Shown here piece after piece: positions 20,463 to 33,214 of a stretch of 64,000 bases of DNA; position 1 is the first letter of the stretch; the number at the start of each line of letters is the position of its first letter. A program made the translations under genes and the position numbers. The notes beneath the pieces are model-generated. The model was given only the letters and a program-made list of their open reading frames with translations. It did not search any database and had not been told where the DNA came from. The DNA comes from Kingdonia uniflora (lineage: Eukaryota > Streptophyta > Magnoliopsida > Ranunculales > Circaeasteraceae), in assembly GCA_014058105.1 (NCBI GenBank), contig JACGCM010002285.1, positions 930,001 to 994,000 on the forward strand, read 5' to 3'.

Positions 20463-21502
20463 GTAGATAACTAGATATGTCTGCCATATTTTGATCTAGG
20501 TAATAGTAATGAGTGATGTGAAGCAAAAAGATTGACTCTACATCAACTAGATGTCAAAAATGCATTTCATACTTGCATCTATATGCAGTCCCATATCTTA
20601 TCTTGTTCACCTCAAAATTCAACTTCTGCAAGCAAAGGGGACCATCTATTGCCTACTTCATAGTTCATACATGATCAATAAATATTGCTGTGTTTACTGG
20701 TATACTTTTGCCCTGTACTAGAGAATTGTGTCAGCCACATGTATGGCTAGGAGTATACTGAATACTTCTGGGGAGTTTCCTGATTCCATGGGATGTCCTT
20801 GGAATCTTAAGGTTGCGTAGAGAGCTAAAATAATCTATCTAATGACTTTTTTCACTAATTAATCCAACATTGAAATCTTTTTTCTTAATATTAATGTTCC
20901 AGAACTGAATCCGTACAAGGGGTATCTCTTCATGTGAGAGACTCTCTCTTACAAAGACCTGGAAATCACACGTAATGGTTGTCTCTGAATGCATTAGGGT
21001 CCTTGATCCGTGTCGATATATCTTTCAACGTGAATTCAGAAGCCAAAAGTGGATCTGTCAACTATCTAGAATTCACTGCTGGATCTCTCTACCTTCATCC
21101 ATCAGTCCATCTTTGCATACCTAAGAAATTAACAGAGAAGCAGAGATTACTACTAGTAGTAGTGCACATGGTGTAATCCTAACTACTGAGGAAGTTCCTC
21201 ATGTGCAGCTGCTTTATCTTTTTGTTTACCTCAGATTAGAAGTTTTGCGGGCCTAGAGTAGTGCAACTTGATTCATGTTCTACAATGTAGTGCTGTATGC
21301 CATACTTTTGTGCTACTTTTACATATTGTACTTGATGTATGGACATCCACACACATAACAAAGCACTTTATGCACAAATGGAGTAGTAAAAAATTATAAG
21401 TTTCGGGTCTCATTCGATTTTTGCTATTTGTGATAATAATCATTGTAGTTTTGATGGTGGTTGAGAATAAGAAGAAATATAAACTTGATATTTTTAAATT
21501 GC
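20463..21502. other. junction of PGIP duplication units 2 and 3
   Basis: 20463-20980 continues the 5' flank of copy 2 and 20985-21502 is the 3' flank of copy 3. No gene is seen. Confidence 0.5.
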
Positions 21503-22529
21503 TCACTTGCATTTGGATTCGAGAAGTTGGCCACACGAGCACCTATTATGAATATAAGCAGATTCGTCAAAACCTATTCTTGTATTTGTTTGGGTTGGAA
21601 TCTCGCCACACGACTGATTATAACTCACATTAAATAGAGACATCGGGAAGACATCTTGACCGAGTTGTTTTGGTATGCTTCCTCTGATCCGATTGTGGCT
21701 TAAATCCAAAATGTCCAAACCCTTCTGAAACCTCACTATACTCGGATCAAAATCAAATAAGTTCCACGAAATATCAATCTTGGAAGTTGGCCTGTCCAGA
21801 TTGAATAGCATTGATGCATCCCCCACCAGCTTGATTCTCGATAAATCAATGAGCCCGAAATTGAAGTTGCCTAACGATTTCGGGATTGAACCGGTGAGTT
21901 GGTTGTGAGAGAAATAGAAATTTGGTGGGTTTATGATATTGAATTGCCCAAATGATTTTGACATTAATCCTATTAATCTGTTCCTTTCCAAGAAGAGGGA
22001 TTCTAGGTTTTTAAGTTCGGAGAGACTGAGAGGGATTGAACCAGTGCATTGGTTGTTTTCGAGGTTCAAATAGACAAGTTTACTGACTTGGCTGAGAAAT
22101 TTCGGGATTGGACTGGAGAGCTGGAGTGAACTCATTGAGAGAACTGTCAAATGCTTGAGTTTTGTGACAGATTTTTTGATTGAACCGGTTATGTTTGTGA
22201 GGTTTCGGAAAATTAGAGTTTCAAGGTAAGGAAGGTCCCCAATAATGGTGGATGAAATTTGGCTTGAGACTATTCTGTCTGATAATTCAAATAGTGTGAC
22301 TCGGTTGGTGTTTTGATCGCAGACGATGTAGAACCGTCAATGGTTCAATCTCAACAATCTGTGGTTTGATCCCAGAAGTTTAGGAATCTGGGGTTGTTTA
22401 GAGATTTTCTTGTTTGTATGAGGGCCTTGTAGTTTGGATGGCAACAGTTAGAGAAGGAGATCGGAGAGAAGATAAGAGAATGAGAAAAAAAGTTGGAGAG
22501 AAACAGAAATGAGTAGTAGTGTTGTCCAT
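21503..22529 (-). pseudogene. PGIP: PGIP copy 3, frameshifted
   Basis: The ATG at 22529 opens a normal signal peptide (MDNTTTHFCFSPTFFLILLSS). Small deletions in the first cysteine cap (lost DD of PDDYKAL) and an in-frame stop after DQTTDC then break the frame. From 22150 downward 215 codons are open and cover the later repeats (TVLSMSSLQLSSPIPKFLSQ onward), the ISWNLFDFD stretch and the cysteine cap ending CSCGQLLESKCK. It is the nearest relative of copy 1 in the window by flanks and wording. It is probably not functional, although the long 3' frame is well preserved. Confidence 0.88.
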
Positions 22530-23596
22530 GGAGTAGTAATTGAAGATGGAGTAGAAGAGCATTTTTATATGGTGTTCCTCATGCTTGGGCAAGATTTTTG
22601 TTTGTTTGTTTGTAATTCTTTGTAGATTGCTATGTAACCAGCTATGGAATTTGAGTTACTGAACATCTGGATATTGCCAATCATTTAGATACTACAAAAC
22701 CAGCTGAAATCATTATGGATTTTTATGGTAAACTATGACTCTCATGCAGTCAACTGCATTTTATAACACATCCGAGATGGTTAGTAGATATACCTGCCCC
22801 CCTTTCATCCACAAATCACAAGGGATTGCTATAATGCGAAAGGTTCGACTCCACATCTGACATATGCTATTGTATGTATTCCCATATCTTATCTTGTTCA
22901 CCTCAAATTTCAAGTTTTGCCAACAAATGGGACCATCTATTATCTTGTTTTCTGGCATACTTATCCCCTGTATTAGAGGATTGCCTTTGTCACGTGTATG
23001 ACAAGGAGCCTTAAATAGTGGCATGAATGAGAATGAAGACATGCAATGTAGTTATTTTTGTCATTTACAACATTCTCCTCCAACCATGACCATGTAAAGG
23101 GGGAATAATTAATATAGCTAGAGTGGCTCTGAAGGGAAGGCTAAGATAAAACTGTTGGGTGAATTCGCTAAGAAAATTGTAGGGGTATTTTGGTAAAAGA
23201 CCCCAAAGTATATTCATTAAGAATTTAAGATAGATAGGTAAATACTCTGAAGGCTCGGTGGAAAGACTGTTTTTTCTAAAACCCGGAGAGGTAAATGATA
23301 CATTCATTAGGTATTTTCAGTTAATAATATTTTCTTGTTGATTGATGTTCTAAAGCCAGATTTTTCTTACTAAGGGAGCCTCTTCATTTCTTCATTTGAA
23401 TGACTATCTTCTACGATGTCCTGGAAATCACATTTTGATTTTGAGTGTCAGTGGCTTGTGTTTCTTAGAATTGCTTGTGTTTTTTGAACCACATGTCTAC
23501 ATGCATACTTATCAATGTCCAACAATAATAAGAGTTGTCATCTGCACTAGCATGCCCCGAAGGACGATTTGAAATCATATTGAGAGATCAGAGATG
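22530..23596. other. PGIP copy 3 promoter and duplicated 5' flank
   Basis: A degenerate TATA-like stretch is near 22560-22570. The rest aligns with 3027-3530 plus 13597-14200. No gene is seen. The LTR element begins at 23602. Confidence 0.5.
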
Positions 23597-23601
23597 TCCA
23601 G

Positions 23602-24412
23602 TATCACGGCCCAGCCCGGGATCGCCTCTACAGTGCCCGGAGCACAGCGGAACAAGGGACCGTGCGGCGTACACGCACAGGCGGTCGTCGTGTACCAGCC
23701 ATCTTCACGGGCGCGGCGCGCCAGTGGCATACAACCCATGGATGCTAGAGCGACATCCGGATAATCCTAGATACTCCTGAGGGGTCATCGAATATGTATT
23801 CGGTATAGGCAACAACGTTGAAGGTTCCCTCAATAATCCCTACAGCGTAATCTCTTGTGACGCGCACGAGGTACGAAAAACACACCTGTCCTGTAGCGGA
23901 TCAGGGTAGCTCAATATGCCGGTTTCTAGATAAGGGACTCATATCTCAAGGGGCGACGGGCCTGGACTAATTATATTGTCCATCTGTAAGGGACGGTGCG
24001 TCTCAGATAGCCCGCAGGGCATAGCGGCGCCATATGAAGCCCTCTTTGGAAAATTGACCTGCATTGCGAGGCAATGTCCCCTGGCCTTCCCTAGGCCTAG
24101 GAGAACTCATGACTATCCCTTGTTGATAGCCCATGAGTCGGGGTCTTTGATGACCAAGCATTAAAGCTTTTTTAGTCATGGGGAGGATTGGACCAAGGTT
24201 CCTCCTTAATATAGCTACTAAGTAAATTGTCAAGTTCCAAAAGGAAATGTTAAAACATGAGACGAAGCGTACTGGCCATTTTCGCCCCCTTAACCGAATC
24301 CGATTGCGACGAAACTTGGCGTACAGCTATATTAGAATATAGAGAACATATATACTCGGACAGAACTCAAAACGCTCGGGTGAATTTGGCCGGCGTTCGG
24401 TAGGTCGTCACA
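23602..24412 (-). repeat. 3' LTR of the LARD-like element
   Basis: Direct repeat of 27190-28001. The terminal TG/CA is changed to TA at its left end (TATCACGG instead of TGTCACGC). Confidence 0.88.
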
Positions 24413-27189
24413 CCCTCCCGCACTTAAAATAATCACGACGTCCTTGTCGAGAACCTTCTTCAATACGGCTCTGCAAGGATTAAATCTTCTGCATCTCCAA
24501 GAAACTAACAACTCTCCCGCACTTAGTTCAGAGTACTATATCTTCTTCTGCACTAGCGGATACTGAACCCGACTGCTAGTCTCGATTCTGACAACTATGT
24601 CTTCAGAACTGAACCTTAACTTTGCCATTTCTAACTGAAGTGCATGGTGACTGGCCTTGATTCAAACTCTGGAGTTTGCCTTCTCGTCTGGATATTGTCT
24701 CGTGGTCTCAAACCTTCTGAAAAATGTACGGGCGGTGCTCTCTAGCATCGCGCCCTCTGAAATGCGCTGCATCCTGCTGCAAACGCCTTCTCCCCTGACA
24801 CAATGTGGAATGTCGCTCTACTCGACAAACCAAGGGCGCCTCCTCTGGACAGCCCGACGAGGATATCTGCAATCCCGTCCAAAAGTGTGCTCACTTCCGA
24901 GTCACACAATGCGTTCACTGCTCGAGAGTTCAATCTTCTGTGAATCTCGGCTTTAAACTTCACTCTTCATCTGCGAGTGGTAAGGAGCAAGTCTTCTAAA
25001 ACCAAGGGGTAAACTCTTCCCAACTGCAAAGGTCTTCAAACCATGTCTGCCCTTCTTACGGAACATCGGGGACACAACATCAAGATGCGGCACTCTAGCC
25101 TTACCAGTATAAAACTGAACTGGTACTCATTGTTCACTTGGGCGAGGGAGGGTAGCTCCTAGAAGGTAGCATACTCTCAACAAGGTGCGGACCACTCTGT
25201 CCTACCGCCAAAAAAACTATCGAGACAACCTATTAAGGTGCGGGTACTCTGATCCCTACCGCCAGCTAACCATCGAGGTCCACCATAAAGGCGTCCTGCG
25301 TGAACTTGTAAAACCCATGAGACATCTATCTGTGCAGCCACGTTTCTGCTCTACCACTTCGTAGTAGGCCATCATCTAACCAATGTAACGTTAGATGGCA
25401 TCTGCACCTAACTTGGCTGCAGGAAGGGTGATCGCTACTCTGACGTCACAAAGGTCTCTCAATTTCAGAGGACTCTCATCTGCCTCACTCTCCAAGGAGG
25501 ACTTCTCAATGCCTCTTCCCTGACGAGGACTTAACACTGGCATCTGTACTTGCCAAACACTGGTGGTAATGACCCATGCTGGAACCTGCGTACATCTGCG
25601 TCACAACTTATAGCTCTTCCCACACTCAATAAGCTCGACGTCCGCGTCGAGAACAAAGCTGTGACATATAACTGACTGACTGCTGAAGCGTTTCTCCATC
25701 TCTACATCCCTACTCGAACCTGAGTACTCGGGGAACTTGGGAACAAGAAACTGTCACTGCACCTGTCGCCCTGAGCTCGTTGGCTTGCCATGTCCAACCG
25801 CTATCAAACTTGCGGAGACCAACCTTCATACTGTCGCAATCATCTTTAAACTGAAGCGTAGCCATTCTTTGTCCCTTGAACTAGCTTCTGTAAACGCAGC
25901 CAACTCTGGACGGTCGCTGGGATGTGGTCTTCTAAAGACACTCCATCAATACAAACAAAGAACAAGGCGTGGGAACTCTATCCCTACCGCCAACCACCAA
26001 GTGATAAGGAATTGGAAAACTAACATCCAATTCCGCTCAGGATCTTTCATCCTAGAGCATTCTTCCATCTGAGATCATGTCTGAGGTAACCCGTATAACT
26101 GACTGTAGCTCAACTCGGTTCTGCGACAACCACGTAACTTACTAACCTTCGGAAATGCAAGTCTTCATCTATCTGTGAGCTTAAAATGACCCAGAACCAT
26201 CTTGTGGAATAACATGGATCAACTCGGCTAGAGCACTCGAACGCCGACAAACCTGAAACTCACTACGGAGCTAGAGAGCAAACATCAATCGGTAACTTTC
26301 CTTCTAGGAGAAAGCAGTGTCCTGTGGGCCCAACTGCAGACAAGCGACAACCCATCTTGGATGTCGCAGTTCATGTCGCGTAACAATGAGAAACTCTGCC
26401 CTCGACGTCTACCTGACGAAATCACTGTGTGTAAACTCGGGACCCAAACCATGTCTTCATCTATTACTTCATGCCGCTTCATCTTCGGCTCATGACATTC
26501 ACCTCTGGAACGTCTCTGTGTCCAACTCAGGACAATCACAAAAAGTATCTCTCAAGATTCTTCAATCTTCTGTAGACACTAAGGAATTCCAACAAAACCA
26601 AGCTTCGCGGCTTCCACACGAAAGTACTCAGCAACGGACACTGACCATATCGATCTATGCTGAGGGGCATCGTCCTTGATCGCAACTGTTACTAAACTTC
26701 ACAGTGGGTATGCGGACTGAATGCAATAAGAACCTGCTAGATCGCCCTATTACTATTCTTCATAGAGCATCTGCTACACTGACAGCCTTCTAGAGACAAC
26801 CAACGATATAGATCATCGCGTCCAACTCAACTCTCAATCCTTCGCTTAGCGTCATTGTCCAAAACACACTTAACTTGAGCAATCTTGCGCTCAGATATGG
26901 ATCCTTTCTCTCGCGTCCAATATCAACTGACGTGTAGGCAACTCGCTCTACAAACGTTCACAACGGTGCTTGGATCATCTGTACGGAGCAACTACGGCTC
27001 TGAAGATCATAACTGACAAGTAGGTATCTCGCATTTCCAACTCGGGAACCATCACAAAGATCTACTCTAACAAGATCTGATAACTCGGCCCAACTCTAGA
27101 CCGATTCTGAGAGACGTAGGCATAATCCATCTACGTTCTACCAACTGAAGAGCTAAGCTTTAACAAACTATTCTCGCTCTGATACCATC

Positions 27190-28001
27190 TGTCACGCCCC
27201 AGCCTGGGACCGTCTCTACAGTGCCCGGAGCGCAGCGGAATAAGGGATCGTGCGGCGTACACGCACAGGCGGTCGTCGTGTACCAGCCATCTTCACGGGC
27301 GCGGCACGCGCAGTGGCATACAACCCACGGATGCTAGAGCGACATCCGGATAATCCTAGATACTCCTTAGGGGTCATCGAATATGTATTCGGTATAGGCA
27401 ACAACGCTGAAGGTTCCCTCAATAATCCCTACAGCGTAATCTCTCGTGACGCGCACGAGGTACAGAAAACACACCTGTCATGTAGCGGATCAGGGTAGCT
27501 TAATATGCCGATTTCCAGATAAGGGACTCATATCTCAAGGGGCGACGAGCCTGGACTAATTATATTGTCCATCTGTAAGGGGCGGTGCGTCTCGGATAGC
27601 CCGCAGGGCATAGCGGCACCATATGAATCTCTCTTTGGAAAACTGACCCGCATTGCGAGGCAATGTCCCCTGGCCTTCCCTAGGCCTAGGAGAACTCATG
27701 ACTATCCCTTGTTGATAGCCCATGAGCCGGGGTCCTTGATGACCAAGCATTAAAGCTCTTTTAGTCATGGGGAGGATTGGACCAAGGTTCCTCCTTAATA
27801 TAGCTACTAAGTTAATAGTCAAGTTCCAAAAGGAAACGTTAAAACATGAGACGAAGTGTACTGGCCATTATCGCCCCCTTAACCGAATCCGATTGCGATG
27901 AAACTTGGCATACAGCTATATTAGGATATAGAGAACATATATACTCGGACAGAACTCAAAACGCTCGGGTGGATTTGGCCGACGTTCGGTAGGTCATCAC
28001 A
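27190..28001 (-). repeat. 5' LTR of the LARD-like element
   Basis: Adjoins the iMet primer binding site. Starts TGTCACGCCCC and ends GTCATCACA on the plus strand. Confidence 0.88.
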
Positions 28002-28006
28002 TCCAG

Positions 28007-28706
28007 TGTAGGATTGACGGATCTCTGTTTGAAAGGGCTCATATGACGCGCTGGGAAAAACTATATTGTGGTAAAATTATTGATAACATTCATTGTTCTT
28101 GCCTCTTTGGACGTGCGAGTTAGACTTTTTTACCCTATATAGATTACATGGGTGCAGGACAAGGTTCATAGTCTCTTCATTCGGAATATAATTATGAGGC
28201 GTGATTTCCATCAACTACACTTGTGTACTTGCATGTCGTGAATACTCATTACAAGATTGAAATAAAAAAAAATGGTATGGCGAAGTCCTCAACAAAATGT
28301 AGCAATAGTGGAGCTGGAGTGATCTCTAAATAATAAGACCTACAGTTCCCGGGTTATCCATACTGGGACCCATCACAGAATACAATTGTTAGCTATACGG
28401 TGCACTTCGATTTTGAGATTACTAAAGCAAAATTTGAACTTGATGGTTGAATATCCTGAAACAATTTTTATTTTATTTCTAGTAATAATACAATATACTC
28501 TTATATGAAACACTATTTTAGTAAATTTATTAGCCGTTTATTATTCAGAAAATTGCTAATGAGGTACGAAGCATACAAACTTTTCGTGCTTTCCATTGTT
28601 TGTACTCTGTTTATTTTAGTTTGAATGCAGTTTCCTTGAGCGTTACTTTTTGCAGATAATCATTCTCGACAGAAGATTACACATCTCAATAACAGTCTGG
28701 CTGTTA
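28007..28706. other. AT-rich intergenic DNA
   Basis: Nothing recognisable was found on either strand. Confidence 0.4.
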
Positions 28707-29677
28707 CTAGCATTTGGCAAGCAGCAGAGGTTATGGATATATGCAGACTCGTATTAATGGAATTTTACCATATAGTCGATTATAGCTCGGATTGAAGTTC
28801 TGAACCTTAACATCCCCAAGTTGCTTCGGAATGCTACCTCTGATCGGATTATGGTTGATATCCAACTGGCCTAAACTTATTGGAAACCTCACTGGACTCA
28901 AATCAAACTCGAATAAGTTCCTTGAAATGTCAATACTGAAAGTCGACCCATTCGGTTTGAACAATATAGACACATCACCTACCAGCCTATTTCTCGACAG
29001 ATCTATGGTGTCGAAACTCATTTCGCCAAATGATTTTGGGATTGATCCAGTGACTTGGTTGTGTGAGAGATAGAGATAGAAGCCACTTTTGAAATGTCTG
29101 AAGGATTCAGGTATTGATCCTGTTAACTGGTTTCGGTCAAGACGGAGATATTTCAGTTTAGATAGCCTGGAGAGACTTGAAGGCATTGAACCCGAGAATT
29201 GGTTGAAGGCGAGGCGGATACAGTCAAGGCTACTTGGTTCACCAAGAAACTCGGGGATAGGACTACTGAGGTTGAGCCAACTCAAATCTAGAGATTTCAA
29301 ATTCTTGAGTTTTGTGATAGATTTTGGGATGCAACCTGTTATGTTGGTGAGTTTATGAAATGATAAACTTTTGAGGTAAGGAAGGTCTCCAATAGCAGAT
29401 GGAATTTGGCCAGAGAGTGTTCCAGCGTATAAAGAGAAATTGGTGACTCGGTTTGTTTTTCGTCACACATGTCACGGAAACCGTACCAATTGCAGCATTC
29501 TTTTGAACTATCCCATTCTCTGAAGAAGCTAGGATAGTTTAGAGATTTCTGGATTTTCATGAGAGCTTTATAGTCATCTGAATGACAACGGGCAAAGAGT
29601 GAAGGAGATGGAAGAGATGATAAGTGGAGGATGAGAAAAAGAGTTAGAGAAAGGCAGATATTAGTAGTAGTGTCCAT
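28707..29677 (-). pseudogene. PGIP: PGIP copy 4, frameshifted and C-terminally truncated
   Basis: The ATG at 29677 starts MDTTTNICLSLTLFLILH (signal peptide), then a good cap (ARCHSDDYKALMKIQKSL, ECCNWYG, MCDEK). A one-base frameshift at about 29455 destroys the TNRV region. A second frame (29300 down to 28731) carries repeats closely like copy 5 (LSWLNLSSPIPEFLGE, RLDRNQLTGSIPESF). The end has lost the FDES...CLCG segment: the frame runs into a stop after IRVCIYP, although a LLAKC remnant is visible near 28710-28725. A GATATAAATAGAG TATA box is near 29752-29766. Confidence 0.88.
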
Positions 29678-30072
29678 GGCATTCCTAAGCACCTAATGGT
29701 TTGAGTAGTAATGTAATATAGGGTTACTCAAGTGGTGCTCCATTATGCTCGCTCTATTTATATCAGTAGACTGAACACCTATTGCCCAAATTCTTCACCT
29801 TGTTTTGGACCAAATCCACCTATAGTAGCTGATGTGTCCACCCAAAACCTACTTTGAGGTTGGTCTCATCACCCCAGGGTGAATTTTTTACTTTATTGAT
29901 GCCTCGTATTTTTAAACTGCGGGACATCAATAACCAATTATATTATGACACTTGTCAAGATTTAAGTGGCTCTCTGAACTGTGGGGTATATATAATCACC
30001 AAATTAATTAATTCAAAACAGTTAAGTGACATCATTTAATTGGTTCTCGTGCCCTACACTTCTGAATTGCTA
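29678..30072. other. PGIP copy 4 upstream region
   Basis: Promoter-side DNA with a TATA box near 29755. Nothing else is recognised. Confidence 0.4.
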
Positions 30073-30080
30073 GGTATGTT

Positions 30081-30349
30081 CAGGGCCGGCCCTGGCTTTT
30101 ATAAGGCCTTGTGCGAAAAAAAAAATTGGGTCTTTTTTTACTAAATTATTATTTTTAGTTTAGAGAATTTTTTTTGTAGTACTAGGGCTTGTTTTGAGAA
30201 ATTGGGTATTTGATTTGTGGGCCTTGTATAATAGGTTTGGTGTTCTTGTCAAATCTAAAATGAGTTGGGCTAAGACATTTTTTTTTGGGCCCTTTTACTT
30301 TTGGGACCTGTGCCGTCGCACATGTCGCACACCCTCATGGCCGGGCCTG
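30081..30349. mobile_element. hAT-type MITE (269 bp)
   Basis: Ends CAGGGCCGGCCCTG and its imperfect inverse CATGGCCGGGCCTG, flanked by 8-bp near-identical duplications GGTATGTT (30073-30080) and GATATGTT (30350-30357). Non-coding. Confidence 0.75.
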
Positions 30350-30357
30350 GATATGTT

Positions 30358-31011
30358 TAGACGTTAAATTTGTGACACGTGGACATATCTCGGCCATCCT
30401 TTTGTGCCCTACACTTCTGAACTGCAGTGAGTAATATTCATCTTGTTATAGAGGTGAACTGTTATGGGGTGGATTGGGTTTATGGCGAATTTGGGTGAAT
30501 TTGCCAACCTAGCTGTTGGGGATGCTCTTAAGGATTAGTGAGGAGGATAGTGATAGATTTCGAGACTTGATCATAAACAGTGTTTCCAAAAGAAAAGAAA
30601 AAAAAAGAAGAGGAATCCAATGTTATGCTTGGTACGGGAGACGGGGACCGCTATATGGATCCGATTGGGTTTACTAGTTGTATACACCGGGCAAATAGGC
30701 CCGCAGATCGTCAATTCTCGACTAGATCTCTATGTGGTTTGTGGGCTATGGCCGAACCCTTAATCTTGAGATTGGGTGGGGAGAGAAACGAAATTAAAAA
30801 GCTTGAGAAACTTATCCTTAAGTTGTCCTTGCCTTGTTGGACAAATCAAAATGAGCGGGTTAGTTGCTCATTTCCCAAAAATAAAATAAATTATTCCACG
30901 TATCGCGGACAGTTTAAAGTGTGGACGTGGCTTAATCTTATTCATTTTTCCGCACCCTTCTTATGAAGTGCGTTGCGTCAAAATAATAATAATAATTGAA
31001 ATTCACCCTAA
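30358..31011. other. remnant of a Harbinger-2-like end and intergenic DNA
   Basis: 30400-30420 has an ACTTCTGAACTGC motif. 30500-30535 reads CCAACCTAGCTGTTGGGGATGCTC followed by TTA, like the right end of a related element whose left end I cannot place. The frame 30580-30966 has no recognisable product. Confidence 0.4.
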
Positions 31012-31182
31012 GAGCACCCACAACAGCTAGGTACACCCTGACGTAACGGGTAAATTTTGAAATCCACCCTCTTTTCCACCCAATTCGTCTCCCAGCAGCA
31101 AGGTAAATACCTGACGTGGCAAGAGAAAAATTCATCCAAGGGTAGATTTTCCACCCTGTGGGTGGATTTGGGGTGAATTCAC

Positions 31183-31372
31183 GCCGCGCAGTTCAGAAGT
31201 GCGCGCATACACTTCTCCCTTATGATTATAACACATGTCCTCCCATCCAATGGCTCCTATTAAGCACACTTCAGAACTGCGCATAACTTCAGCGTCCATG
31301 ATTAACACACGTGAACGGCTGAGATTGCAAGATTTTCAAACGGCTAGTTTTTGCCGCGCGGTTCAGAAGTGC
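31183..31372. repeat. left subterminal repeats of Harbinger element 2
   Basis: CCGCGCAGTTCAGAAGTGCG at about 31184-31203, an inverted degenerate copy near 31267-31285 and CCGCGCGGTTCAGAAGTGCG near 31352-31371. Matching copies near the right end are at about 37826-37850 (palindromic), 37897-37918 and 37980-38000. They are candidate binding sites for the accessory protein. Confidence 0.65.
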
Positions 31373-31593
31373 GTGGAATAAGCCTGCATAAAAAATATTC
31401 TTGGTTCCCCATTATTTCACCTTAGTTTTTCCCTGATCAAACTTCTTCAGCAAGATGCTCAACGACTATAAACAGCTAGTTTTTTTTCTCTATTTATAAC
31501 CCCCATTCATCTTCCACTCTATTCTACAATCAACTCATTCATCTTATATCTCAAAACTCAACCTTCTTTATTTCTTATCAATTGCGCCGAATC

Positions 31594-32967
31594 ATGTCTG
31601 ACAAAATCATTGCTAACCTGTTCAAGCCTAACACATCACTCTCATCATGGGAGTTATCGTCTTTATCATCGTCCAGTGACAAAGAGCTATTCCGACGTCA
31701 GGTTGAGTTGTTGAACGAGTATGACAAGATTATGATTAAGATGGGAGAAGCAGAAGATAAAGAGCAAGAGGCGACATCATCACAGAGACAGGGAGGTAGT
31801 AAAAGGGGATAAATTGACAAGCAAAAAAGCCGTGAGCATAAATTGAGGGAGGATAGCCTTAACCGGGATTACTTCGGTGACGACCCAAGATTCAAAGGTA
31901 TCTCATTTCGTCGTCGATTCCGTATGAGCGAAGATGTGTATCAACGTATTTATGATCAAATACTTTCTTCGAACCCCTATTTTATTCAAAGAGAAAATGC
32001 TGCTAAGAATATAGGCTTATCCTCGCACCAAAAGATAACGTGCGCACTTCCCATGTTATGTTACGGTACGAGCGCAGATTCCCAAGAAGAATACCTTCGG
32101 ATTGGGGAGTCTACGGCTATTTTGTGCTTGAAAGAATTTTGTAAAACTATTATAACACAATTCAAAGCTCAATACCTTAGATCTCCCAATGAAGATGATA
32201 CATTATACTTGTTAGAAGTGAATGGATCGCGAGGCTTCCCGGGGATGTTAGGTAGTTTAGATTGTATGCATTAGAAATGGATGAATTGTCCTACCAGGTG
32301 GGCAGGATAATATACTGGGTATAAAAAAATCCCGCTGGTGATTTTAGAAGCGGTTGCATCCCAAGACCTTTGGAAATGAGACACATTCTTTAGGATGCTC
32401 AGTTTTAACAACGACGTGAACGTCTTGTATCAATGGTGGCTTTTCAACAACTTGTTTAATGGAGTTGCGCCGCCATGCAATTATTATATATGCACGGTAC
32501 CGCACACTATGAGGTATTACTTAGCGGATGGAGTATCCAAAATGGCAAACACTTGTTCAAACCATAAGAAATCCGTCCAACAATGCCAAAAGATATTTTC
32601 GAAGATTCAATAAGCATGCCGCAAAGACGTAGATTGTGCTTTTGGGGTATTACAAGCTAAGTTTCAAATTTTGGTAAATGGTGCACGATTTTGGAAACCT
32701 AGTGATCTAGGAAATGTTATGTACGCATGTATAATCTTGCACAATATGATCGTGGAAGATGAACGTCATACTTACATCCGATAAATGGACATTGATCCCG
32801 AGTTTAGAAAATCCGTGGATAATTGGAATGACTTAAATCTAAGACACGCGATCAACACAATGGCAGAGTACATCCAGAAGTTTCGTGAAATTAGAAATGA
32901 AGGAGCTCATTTCCAGTTACAAGATGAACTTGTCGCGTATTTATGGAGTCGAAAAGGGGCAGAGTAA
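31594..32967 (+). pseudogene. PIF/Harbinger transposase pseudogene
   Basis: Same layout as the intact gene at 10530: FRRRFRMSEDVYQRIYDQI, SSHQKITCALPMLCYGTSAD, GSLDCMH, RYYLADG, RKDVDCAFGVLQ, HNMIVEDER, and the C-terminal EGAHFQLQDELVAYLW. It has in-frame stops at 31810, after GSLDCMH (about 32272), near 32310 and 32380, before CRKDVD and after HTYIR. The last catalytic residue is Asp instead of Glu. It is not functional. Confidence 0.92.
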
Positions 32968-33214
32968 TTGTAGTCTTCATCATTATTTATTTATTTTCTA
33001 AAGTAATGTATTTTCTTTTCAAGTTTAATGTTGAAGTTAAAATGTATTTTATTTCCATGTTTTCATCATTGTAACACTTTAACGAAACATAGTTTACTGC
33101 TTCTACTTTTTGATTTTGTATCAATTTTAAGGATTACGAACCATTAATAACAATTTTATTGAAATAATAAAATTACATAGATCTTAATAACTACTATTAA
33201 TGCTAAGAATTACA

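Larger units (their letters stand above)
23602..28001 (-). mobile_element. non-autonomous LTR retrotransposon (LARD-like)
   Basis: Two direct repeats of about 811 bp (23602-24412 and 27190-28001) enclose about 2.8 kb and are flanked by TCCAG on both sides (23597-23601, 28002-28006). The primer binding site TGGTATCAGAGC lies on the minus strand beside the right LTR (about 27177-27188). A purine-rich tract AGTGCGGGAGGG lies beside the left one, so it reads leftward. The right LTR reads TGTGATGACC...GGGGCGTGACA. No gag or pol domain is seen internally, and frames stay below ~120 codons. It is clearly richer in GC and CpG than its surroundings. The LTRs differ by scattered, mostly transition-like changes, so it is moderately old. 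Confidence 0.88.

Noticed and set aside
24657..26679. Open frames of 99-120 codons inside the GC-rich LTR element
   Set aside because: Composition-driven. No gag or pol motifs, both strands equally open, and no conserved domain pattern.
23602..28001. Ribosomal DNA or organelle insertion as explanation for the GC-rich block
   Set aside because: Direct LTRs, an iMet primer site and TCCAG target duplications explain it as an LTR element.
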